Positions 18,194-25,165 of a DNA stretch of 64,000 bases are shown here, piece by piece. The notes below the pieces were generated by a model. It saw only the letters and a list, made by a program, of their open reading frames with translations, had not been told where the DNA came from and did not search any database. The stretch's first letter is position 1, and each line of letters begins with the position of its first letter. Made by a program: the position numbers and the translations under genes. The DNA comes from Propionibacteriaceae bacterium (GTDB lineage: Bacteria; Actinomycetota; Actinomycetes; Propionibacteriales; Propionibacteriaceae): contig CAJPNZ010000001.1 of NCBI GenBank assembly GCA_905372155.1, positions 129,017 to 193,016 on the forward strand, in the 5' to 3' direction.

Positions 18194-19017
18194 GTTCGAA
18201 CACCGTCTCATATTTGCGTCTGGCAGTGGTACGGCATCGGATCGAGACCAGGGGGCGTTTCTTGCTCGTCGTCGTGGCGATACCAGTGGCGATGGCCATC
18301 CTCGGTTTGTGGGCATATCAAGAGATGCGGACAGATGTCGCCAAAGGAACGCCCAAGGCCATGACTTTTTCACCGGAGCTGCGGGAGTTCATCACGGAAC
18401 TGAACCCGGTGAAGTTCGCGACTTTGTCGGCTACCGATCTGCTGTACAAGCCTTACTTCTCGATCGGAATGGTCCTCGTCGGCCTCATCACCTGGCGCGT
18501 GGTAGGGGTGACGCTCTCCGAAGGCATTCACAAGTACTTCCTGCTGGGTGGTAGTTCCCGCACCCGGACCGCGGTGAACACGGGCTGTGTGTTGCTCCTG
18601 CTCGTCGCGGAATTCGTGGGTCTCGTCCTCCTTGTCAATTTGCTCGTCGGGGTCGTGGGTTTTGCCGGCGCCAGCGGGAGCATCACCGGCGGAGAGCTGG
18701 TCGCGGCCATCGGACTGTACTCCGCCGCGATTCTTCCGCTGATGAACTATTCACTCCTCATCGCGATTCTGGCGAGGCTGCATCTGCCGTCCATTCCATT
18801 GCTCGTGGCCGCCCTGGTGCTGCCGATCCCGCTGGGAGTGCTGGACACCATGACCGCCAGCAAGTTCTACACACCCTGGGGGTCGCTCGCTTTCTTCGGT
18901 AGCGTCCCCGGGCTCACCCCTGCGCTGGCCACGGCCTTGGTCGTGGAGGCCGGGTGGTTGCTGGTGCTGGCGAGCGGTTTCTGGATTCTCAGCGCCCGTG
19001 AGCAGATCTCTGGTTGA
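18190..19017 (+). CDS. ABC-2 type permease, second subunit
   Basis: A 275-residue membrane protein with a first helix near residues 22-42, a long extracytoplasmic loop (about 45-90) and five further helices. The ATG at 18190 overlaps the previous stop, and the longer in-frame start at 18043 would run through the first permease gene and was rejected. With the first permease it would make a heterodimeric channel for the 16738-17478 ATPase. Paired permeases are usual in lantibiotic self-immunity transporters (NisEG-like). Confidence 0.78.
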   Translation: MSSNTVSYLRLAVVRHRIETRGRFLLVVVAIPVAMAILGLWAYQEMRTDVAKGTPKAMTFSPELREFITELNPVKFATLSATDLLYKPYFSIGMVLVGLITWRVVGVTLSEGIHKYFLLGGSSRTRTAVNTGCVLLLLVAEFVGLVLLVNLLVGVVGFAGASGSITGGELVAAIGLYSAAILPLMNYSLLIAILARLHLPSIPLLVAALVLPIPLGVLDTMTASKFYTPWGSLAFFGSVPGLTPALATALVVEAGWLLVLASGFWILSAREQISG

Positions 19018-19062
19018 TCCGACGTAGCGTTGTCCCATTGAAATTTGGGAGAGGGCCCCGAG

Positions 19063-20226
19063 ATGCGACGACGTAGCCTCCGCCAGATGCTTCTGGACGC
19101 TCCCGTGGGAGTCGTGGAGCCGATGCTCGGCGGACTCCTGCTCGTCTGTGCCACGCTGGTGCACGTCCTCGCGCGTAATGGCTGGGCAGTCCTCGGGCTG
19201 GACGCATTCGGTTGCTGCACGATGATCGTGGCCGGCCGGTGGCCACGACTCGGCGGGTTCGCGCTCCTGATTTTTCTGGCGGCAAATCTCCTGCTGCCAC
19301 CAGGAGTGGCGACGCTGGGTCAGTTCGGGATCCTGGTATCGGTGCTGGGGCTCGGGATGCGTGGCTATGTCTTCTGGAGGCGTGGGCTAACGGCAGCATA
19401 TCTGTCCCTCATGGTCGTCGATCTGCTGAGACAGAGCCCGAATCCTCTGGCCGCGCTCGACCCGATGCTCGGCTTCGGGCTGGGCATAGCCGCTGTGTGG
19501 CTGATCGGCGATGCATTCTCCCGGGCGCGACGGCAGCAACAGACGGTCGCGCAGGCGGCGGTGCTGAGCGATCGGCTGGCCACGGCACGGGACCTGCACG
19601 ACACGGTCGCCCACACCCTGAGTCTCATCAGTCTGCGAGCCCAACGCGCCGAGCTTCGCGAAGAGGCCACGCCCGAGGACCTGCGGTTCTTTGCCGAGGC
19701 GAGTGCACAAAGCGTCCAGGAGCTGCGCGCAATCATGTCCCTGCTGCGTTCCGAGGCCGATGACGAGCGGGAGAGCTCAAGGCGGGTACCGCTCCTGTCG
19801 GAGACAATGGAAGCCGCCGTCGCACGTCTGCGCTCCGCCGAGTTCTTGGTGTCCCTGACAGTTGACGGCGATCTTGACACGGTCCCGGCATCCCGCGTCG
19901 CAACCCTCGACAAGGTGGCGCGCGAGGCCATCAACAACGTGATCAAGCACGGCATCCGAGGGTCGAACTGCAGGGTTCTGGTCGGCGTCGCCGACCGCGA
20001 GGTGACGTTGGCCGTCATCAATCGCGTGCCGTTGGAGCAACCCGAGGTGGTCACGGACCCGCATCTGGCACTTGGGGTGACGGGCATGCGGGAGCGGGTT
20101 GCGGCGCTGGGCGGTACCCTCAGTTCTGAGCGTGTGGGAAACAACTGGGTGATGCAGGTGTCGATGCCGCTGGGGGTCAGCGGTCATCAGCGACGCCCCG
20201 CAGGAACGAGGAAGGCAAGGTCATGA
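19063..20226 (+). CDS. NarL-family sensor histidine kinase
   Basis: A 387-residue kinase: about five to six N-terminal membrane helices (to residue ~150) with almost no extracellular domain, a short coiled coil, the HisKA_3 phosphoacceptor motif ARDLHDTVAH (His179), then a HATPase with the N-box REAINNVIKHG and the G-box ALGVTGMRERV. ATG 19063 is preferred, with GGGAGAGGG about 7 nt upstream; a TTG at 19045 is in frame. It overlaps the response-regulator start (ATGA). The lack of a large sensor domain suggests detection of a membrane-active peptide or membrane stress, which is inference. Confidence 0.88.
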   Translation: MRRRSLRQMLLDAPVGVVEPMLGGLLLVCATLVHVLARNGWAVLGLDAFGCCTMIVAGRWPRLGGFALLIFLAANLLLPPGVATLGQFGILVSVLGLGMRGYVFWRRGLTAAYLSLMVVDLLRQSPNPLAALDPMLGFGLGIAAVWLIGDAFSRARRQQQTVAQAAVLSDRLATARDLHDTVAHTLSLISLRAQRAELREEATPEDLRFFAEASAQSVQELRAIMSLLRSEADDERESSRRVPLLSETMEAAVARLRSAEFLVSLTVDGDLDTVPASRVATLDKVAREAINNVIKHGIRGSNCRVLVGVADREVTLAVINRVPLEQPEVVTDPHLALGVTGMRERVAALGGTLSSERVGNNWVMQVSMPLGVSGHQRRPAGTRKARS

Positions 20227-20861
20227 CTCGGAGACTGATCCGCCTCTTGGTCGTGGACGACGACGCGTTCGTGCAGCGAACCATCGCGGAGTTCGTCGCG
20301 GCTGCGGGCGACATGGACTGCGTGGGGGCCTGCAGCAACGGGGCCGAGGCCGTCCAGTTCGTTGCCGACAACGCGGTTGACGTTGTGTTGATGGATGTCA
20401 AGATGCCGATCATGGACGGTGTCGAGGCGGCGCGCCGCATTCTGGAGGCTCACGAGGGCGTCCGGGTCTTGATGTGGACGTCGTTCGACGACGACGACGC
20501 GGTCACCACCGCCATGAGTTACGGTGCTTCGGGGTTTCTCGTCAAGACCTGTGCCGCTCGTACCCTGATCGACGCCATCCGTGCGGCCCACGGGGGAATG
20601 GCTGTGCTGGCCCCCGACCAGCTGCGGGTGCTTCAACAGCACCGCCCCAAGCCCGCCGACGCACCGGATCTGACTGCTCGCGAGACCGAGGTGCTGTGGT
20701 CGCTCGGGCGAGGGCTCTCGAATCCGGAGATTGCTGCTCAGTTGTACCTCTCCGAGTCCAGTGTCAAGGCTCACTTGGCGTCGATCATGGCCAAGCTCAA
20801 CGTCCACACCCGCGTGAAGGTGGTACTCCGAGCCCACGAGCTCGGGTTGCTCCAGGGGTGA
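20223..20861 (+). CDS. NarL/FixJ-type response regulator
   Basis: A 212-residue DNA-binding regulator. The receiver domain has the acidic pocket Asp12-Asp14, phosphoacceptor Asp58 (LMDVKMP), Thr86/Ser87 and Lys108 (GFLVK). The C-terminal LuxR-type HTH is seen in LTARETEVLWSLGRGLSN and SESSVKAHLASIMAKL. It is coupled to the kinase by a 4-nt overlap and is the last gene before an intrinsic terminator. Its likely targets are the promoter(s) of this cluster, perhaps the dyad at 13721-13738 or the repeated CCGACGTAG. Confidence 0.93.
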   Translation: MTRRLIRLLVVDDDAFVQRTIAEFVAAAGDMDCVGACSNGAEAVQFVADNAVDVVLMDVKMPIMDGVEAARRILEAHEGVRVLMWTSFDDDDAVTTAMSYGASGFLVKTCAARTLIDAIRAAHGGMAVLAPDQLRVLQQHRPKPADAPDLTARETEVLWSLGRGLSNPEIAAQLYLSESSVKAHLASIMAKLNVHTRVKVVLRAHELGLLQG

Positions 20862-20954
20862 GTGGCACCGTCCTCATCCGGGAAGAGCATGTTTTCCATG
20901 GGAGTTCCGAGAACAGCAACCTGGGCGGGCCCGTCACCGTTCTTCAGGGAGGTT

Positions 20955-20987
20955 CCCCGGGCTCGTTCAGCTGCTACCGGGGTTTTT
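20955..20987 (+). terminator. Intrinsic terminator of the RiPP/two-component operon
   Basis: CCCCGG (20955-20960) and CCGGGG (20977-20982) form a stem directly followed by TTTTTG on the plus strand. The element overlaps the last codons of the convergent EamA gene (stop at 20967), so it marks the right edge of the cluster. Confidence 0.65.
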
Positions 20988-21833
20988 GTCTTTCGCGGAG
21001 CTTCGGATGGATCCGACGCTCGCGAGGATCACCAGCGCCATGGCGGTCAGTTCCAAGGCTCCGAGCTGTTCGCCCAGCAGCAGGAGGGCGACGAGCGCGG
21101 CGGCCGCCGGTTCAAGGCTCGTCAGGACTCCGAAGGTGGCCCGGGACATGCGTTGCAGGGCCCGCATCTCCAGGGGGAACGGAACGGCGGAACTGAGCAG
21201 ACCGAGGGCCAGGCCCATTCCCCAGACGCCCGGGTCCAGGGCCCAGGAGTACTCGCCCGAGATGGCCGTGGCCAGGGTCACGGGAAGTAGCAGGATGGCC
21301 CCGATCCAGAATCCCACGGTCAACCCGGAGAAACCCTCCCAACGGGCCCCGAGGGTGGGGGTGAGCAGGATGTAGGCGCCCCAGCAGGCCCCGGCCAGCA
21401 GCGCCAGGAGCACGCCCACGGGCTCCAGCGGGGCCGGGCTGATCCCAAGGAGGATCACCCCCAGGGCGGCGAAACCCACCCAGATCAGGTCGCGCCTGCG
21501 TTTGGAACCGAACGCGGCGACGGTCAACGGGCCCAGGAACTCGAAGGTCACCGCCATGCCGACGGGGATGCGCTGGATCGACAGGTAGAAGATCGCGCTC
21601 ATGCCCGTGAGCGCCACCCCGTATCCCGCGGCCGAGAGCCACTGCTCCCGGCTGCGGCCGCGCAGGGTGGGGCGGAACACGATGCCCAGGAACACGGCGG
21701 CGAACAGGATACGCAACCAGGCCGCCACCTGCGGTGGGGTCACGGCGAACAGTCCCTTGGCAAGGGAGGAGCCGATCTGCACCGAGGTGGTTGCCGTCAA
21801 CACCAGCAGAACCGGGGGGAATCCTCGCCTCAC
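20967..21833 (-). CDS. EamA/RhaT-family transporter
   Basis: A 288-residue, ten-helix drug/metabolite transporter with two EamA repeats (halves near residues 8-130 and 145-280). Family hallmarks include PQVAAWLRILFAA and the second-repeat SLEPAAAALVALLLLGEQL. It resembles RhtA/YddG-type amino-acid or threonine exporters, but the substrate is not determinable. The GTG at 21833 was chosen because it overlaps the MFS stop by 4 nt; the long upstream extension is an artefact of reading through that gene. It forms a two-gene export operon with the upstream MFS gene. Confidence 0.86.
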   Translation of the reverse strand: MRRGFPPVLLVLTATTSVQIGSSLAKGLFAVTPPQVAAWLRILFAAVFLGIVFRPTLRGRSREQWLSAAGYGVALTGMSAIFYLSIQRIPVGMAVTFEFLGPLTVAAFGSKRRRDLIWVGFAALGVILLGISPAPLEPVGVLLALLAGACWGAYILLTPTLGARWEGFSGLTVGFWIGAILLLPVTLATAISGEYSWALDPGVWGMGLALGLLSSAVPFPLEMRALQRMSRATFGVLTSLEPAAAALVALLLLGEQLGALELTAMALVILASVGSIRSSAKDKNPGSS

Positions 21834-23050
21834 AGCGTGAACTCGATTCGTCTCGGCCGGGCGATCAGCCACAGGCACAGTGCAGCGGTGGTGGCGCAGC
21901 AGAGCATCGCGATCGCCATCGGCGCAGCCGAGGTCAGTTCGAACTGACCGATGACGGGCCCCACCACGGCGGCGAGGGTCATGTTGAGGGCCCCCATCAA
22001 GGACGCGGCCACCCCCGAGTCCGCGCGATGATTCTGCAATGCCAGCACCTGGGCGGCGGGATTGCACGCCCCGAAGGCCAGGGTGTAGGCAAACATCGCC
22101 GGTATCAAGGGGAGGTGGCCGCCGCGCATCGCGTCGAGTCCCAACAACGCCGAGGCCGCTGCGATCATTCCCGCGGTACCGGCGATGAGCACCTTCTGCG
22201 GGCCGAGATGCGCGGACAGGCGGCTTCCCAGCTGAACCCCGGCGAAGACGCCTATGGAACAGATGGCGAACACGACACCGAACTCGGTTTCGCGTAGCCC
22301 GAAGGTCTCCTGCAGCAGCAGCGACGAGGTCGAGATGTAGGAGAACAAACCGGCAAAGCAGCAGGAAGCGGTCAGCCAGATGCCGACGAACACCCTGTCG
22401 CCCAGTACCCGGCGGTAGGCGGCCCGGAGCGGCGCGAGCCCACCCGCGGTGCGCTCACCGGGCGGGCGGGTCTCCACGATCAGGAACAGGATCAGCACCA
22501 ACAGAACGGCACCGTAGCTGGCCAGTGCCCAGAAAACCCCGCGCCAGTTCATGACCGTGACCATCCAAGAACCCACCAGAGGAGCGATGATGGGGGCCAG
22601 GCCGTTGATGAGCGCCAGCCTGGAGAGCATCACCACCAGCCACCGCCCCGAGAACAGGTCCCGGGCCATTGCCATCGACACCACGGCCCCGCCCGCCGCC
22701 CCGATCCCCTGGAGGACACGCATGGTGGTCAGGAAGGTGACGTTGGGTGCTACCGCGACGAGCACGGACGAGGTCACGTGCAGGCTAGCCGCCACGATCA
22801 ACGGGAGTCGGCGCCCCAGCCGGTCGCTCAGGGGCCCGACCACGAACTGCCCGAGAGCGAACCCCAGGGTGGTGGCCGAGAGGGTCACCTGGACCTGGGA
22901 ATCGGTGATCCCCAGGTCGGCCTTGAGGGCTGGAAAGGTGGGCAGGTACAGGTCTATGGTGAACGGACCGAGCCCGGTCAACAGACCGAGGGTGACGATG
23001 GTCGCCACCCTCCGGCGCACGCTGAACCGGTCCCCGAGTGGTTGTGGCAT
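21830..23050 (-). CDS. Bcr/CflA-type MFS multidrug efflux transporter
   Basis: A 406-residue, 12-helix major facilitator. Features are the DHA1 helix-1 motif GPFTIDLYLPTFPAL, motif A (GPLSDRLGRRLPLI) between helices 2 and 3, and RVLQGIGAAGGAVVSMAMARDL (motif B/C region). These are typical of the bicyclomycin/chloramphenicol efflux group. The start ATG at 23050 follows an AGCGGAG site; the long N-terminal extension is antisense to rarA and was rejected. It is divergently transcribed from rarA. The true substrate is unknown. Confidence 0.88.
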   Translation of the reverse strand: MPQPLGDRFSVRRRVATIVTLGLLTGLGPFTIDLYLPTFPALKADLGITDSQVQVTLSATTLGFALGQFVVGPLSDRLGRRLPLIVAASLHVTSSVLVAVAPNVTFLTTMRVLQGIGAAGGAVVSMAMARDLFSGRWLVVMLSRLALINGLAPIIAPLVGSWMVTVMNWRGVFWALASYGAVLLVLILFLIVETRPPGERTAGGLAPLRAAYRRVLGDRVFVGIWLTASCCFAGLFSYISTSSLLLQETFGLRETEFGVVFAICSIGVFAGVQLGSRLSAHLGPQKVLIAGTAGMIAAASALLGLDAMRGGHLPLIPAMFAYTLAFGACNPAAQVLALQNHRADSGVAASLMGALNMTLAAVVGPVIGQFELTSAAPMAIAMLCCATTAALCLWLIARPRRIEFTL

Positions 23051-23122
23051 TCGAACTCCGCTGATGCAGGGCTTGGCGTCAAGAGCAAACAAATGATACG
23101 GCAGGAGCCCGGAATCTCCCGC

Positions 23123-23128
23123 TACTGT
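23123..23128 (+). promoter_or_regulatory. -10 box for leaderless rarA transcript
   Basis: TACTGT (TANNNT) ends 7 nt before the GTG at 23136 and overlaps the earlier in-frame GTG at 23127. That argues for 23136 as the real start. Confidence 0.5.
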
Positions 23129-23135
23129 GATTCGT

Positions 23136-24482
23136 GTGAGTCCTGACCTGTTCGGCAACCCCGACCCCGTGCCCACCGGGACGGGCGGTTCCTTGGGGAA
23201 CGCCCGCGGCGAAGGGGCGCCGTTGGCCGTCAGGATGCGTCCTGCGAATCTGGACGAGCTCGTCGGGCAGCAGCACCTGCTCGGCCCGGGCGCGCCGCTC
23301 CGCCGGCTGGTTGCGGGGCAGCCGATGAGCGTTTTCCTGTGGGGGCCGCCGGGAGTCGGCAAGACCACCCTGGCATCCATCGTCTCCCGTGCGTCCGGGG
23401 CCCGGTTCGTCGAGCTCTCGGCGGTGACCGCGGGGGTCAGGGAACTGCGCGCCGAACTCGACGCGGCCAGGCGGGAGCTGGAACGGGGTACCTCTACCGT
23501 GCTGTTCATCGACGAGGTCCACCGCTTCTCCCGATCCCAGCAGGACGCCCTGCTGCCCGCGGTGGAGAACCGGATCGTCACCCTGATCGCGGCAACCACG
23601 GAGAACCCCAGCTTCTCCGTGATCTCCCCGCTGCTGTCGCGTTCGCTGCTGCTGCGGCTCAGACCCCTGACCGACACCGACATCTCGGCCCTGGTCTCCC
23701 GCGCGCTGGTCGACGAACGGGGCCTGGCGGGCGCCATCGCCCTGGCCGATGCGGCCCGGGACGACCTGGTGCGCCTGGCCGGCGGGGATGCTCGCCGCGC
23801 GCTGACCTACCTGGAGGAGGCGGCGGCCTCCGCCGAGGCGCTCGGGCTGGGGGAGATCACCTCCGAGGTGCTCGCCCACGCGGTGGACCGGGCCGCCGTG
23901 CGCTACGACCGGGACGGCGACCAGCACTACGACGTGATCTCCGCCTTCATCAAATCCGTGCGGGGCTCCGACGTGGATGCGGCCTTGCACTACCTGGCGC
24001 GGATGCTGGAGGCGGGGGAGGATCCGCGATTCATCGCGCGCCGCCTGATGATCTCGGCCAGCGAGGACATCGGCATGGCCGCCTCCGGGGTGCTCGGCAC
24101 CTGTGTCGCGGCGGCCCAGGCGGTGCAGCTGCTGGGGATGCCGGAGGCCCGCATCACCCTCGCCCACGCCACCGTGGCCGCGGCCACCGCCCCGAAGTCC
24201 AACGCCGCCTACAAGGCTCTGGAGAAAGCCGTTGCCGATGTGCGCGCAGGCAGGGGAGGGGCGGTTCCGGCGCACCTCAGGGACGCCCATTACGCCGGTG
24301 CCAGGGCCTTCGGGCACGGCGAGGGGTACGTCTATCCCCACGATCTGCCCACCGGGGTGGCGGCCCAGCAGTACCTTCCCGACGACCTCGCGGGGGTCAG
24401 CTACTACCAGCCGACCGGCCACGGGGCGGAGGCTGCCATCTCCGAGCGCATGGCGGCGGTTCGGAAGTTGTTGGGCCGCTGA
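23136..24482 (+). CDS. rarA: Replication-associated recombination protein A (RarA/MgsA, AAA ATPase)
   Basis: A clamp-loader-like AAA+ ATPase acting at stalled replication forks. The 448-residue protein has the [17 protein letters not shown]-terminal motif, Walker A GPPGVGKT, Walker [19 protein letters not shown], sensor 1 AATTENPSF, and the C-terminal tetramerisation domain ([20 protein letters not shown]-like [14 protein letters not shown]). The leaderless start at GTG 23136 was chosen; GTG 23127 is three codons longer. It is divergent from the MFS gene, with only ~75 nt between starts. Confidence 0.95.
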   Translation: MSPDLFGNPDPVPTGTGGSLGNARGEGAPLAVRMRPANLDELVGQQHLLGPGAPLRRLVAGQPMSVFLWGPPGVGKTTLASIVSRASGARFVELSAVTAGVRELRAELDAARRELERGTSTVLFIDEVHRFSRSQQDALLPAVENRIVTLIAATTENPSFSVISPLLSRSLLLRLRPLTDTDISALVSRALVDERGLAGAIALADAARDDLVRLAGGDARRALTYLEEAAASAEALGLGEITSEVLAHAVDRAAVRYDRDGDQHYDVISAFIKSVRGSDVDAALHYLARMLEAGEDPRFIARRLMISASEDIGMAASGVLGTCVAAAQAVQLLGMPEARITLAHATVAAATAPKSNAAYKALEKAVADVRAGRGGAVPAHLRDAHYAGARAFGHGEGYVYPHDLPTGVAAQQYLPDDLAGVSYYQPTGHGAEAAISERMAAVRKLLGR

Positions 24483-24537
24483 GGACACGGGTCGGCTAGA
24501 GTTACGGCGATACTTCGATTCAAGGAGGCGACCTCAC

Positions 24538-24909
24538 ATGTCCGTCGGTGAGCTGGCAGGTCTGCTCGCAGCCATTGCTCTCTGCGTCCTCGTGGCCTTG
24601 GCGGCCGTCCCCCTGATCAAGGCCGGCCGAGCTCTCGACGAGGTCCGCATCGCGGTGCGTGACCTCGGACACAATTCAGTTCCCGTCCTGGTCGAGCTGA
24701 AGAGCACCGTCGAGAGCACCAATGCTGAACTGGAGAAGCTGTCCCTGGTCACCGACGACGTGGCCCGTGTCTCCGGGCACGCCACCGTGGTCAGCGAGCA
24801 CGCCGCCAATTTGTCGCAGCTGTTCGCGGCCACTCTGGGCGGCCCCCTGGTTCGCGGCGCAGCGATCGTCCATGGTCTGCGGACCGCTTTGAAGGGACGC
24901 AAGAAGTGA
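24538..24909 (+). CDS. DUF948 family membrane-anchored protein
   Basis: A 123-residue protein with one N-terminal membrane helix (about residues 4-24) followed by amphipathic helices likely to form a coiled coil (VLVELKSTVESTNAELEKLS). The ATG has a strong AAGGAGG upstream; the longer frame from 24103 is a shadow of rarA. It overlaps the next small gene by 4 nt (GTGA), in a conserved actinobacterial position just upstream of alaS. Function is unknown; related DUF948 proteins are loosely linked to stress or envelope. Confidence 0.85.
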   Translation: MSVGELAGLLAAIALCVLVALAAVPLIKAGRALDEVRIAVRDLGHNSVPVLVELKSTVESTNAELEKLSLVTDDVARVSGHATVVSEHAANLSQLFAATLGGPLVRGAAIVHGLRTALKGRKK

Positions 24910-25136
24910 GGCGTCTGTTCTGGATCTTGGTCGGCGCTGCCGTGGCCGTTGCGCTGGTGCTCCGGGGCCGCAAATGGCTTTACCAGCTCACCCCGAAGGG
25001 TGTGGCCGAACGCGTGGAGGCCTCCGGGCAGCAGGCCGTCAACAGGTTCAGCGAGTTCCGCGCCACCTTCACCGCCGCGATGCGGGAGAAGGAAGCCGAG
25101 CTCCGCGAGGAACTCGACATGCCTCAGAAGGCCTGA
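24906..25136 (+). CDS. Small single-TM protein upstream of alaS (DUF6167-like)
   Basis: A 76-residue protein starting at a GTG that overlaps the DUF948 stop. One N-terminal membrane helix (about 4-20), a basic RGRKW stop-transfer, and a charged helical tail (MREKEAELREELD). Its pairing with the DUF948 gene and placement before alaS is seen across Actinobacteria. No function is assigned; the two proteins may interact in the membrane, which is inference. Confidence 0.75.
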   Translation: MRRLFWILVGAAVAVALVLRGRKWLYQLTPKGVAERVEASGQQAVNRFSEFRATFTAAMREKEAELREELDMPQKA

Positions 25137-25165
25137 GAAACATCGAATCCAAGGAAAACCCGCCA

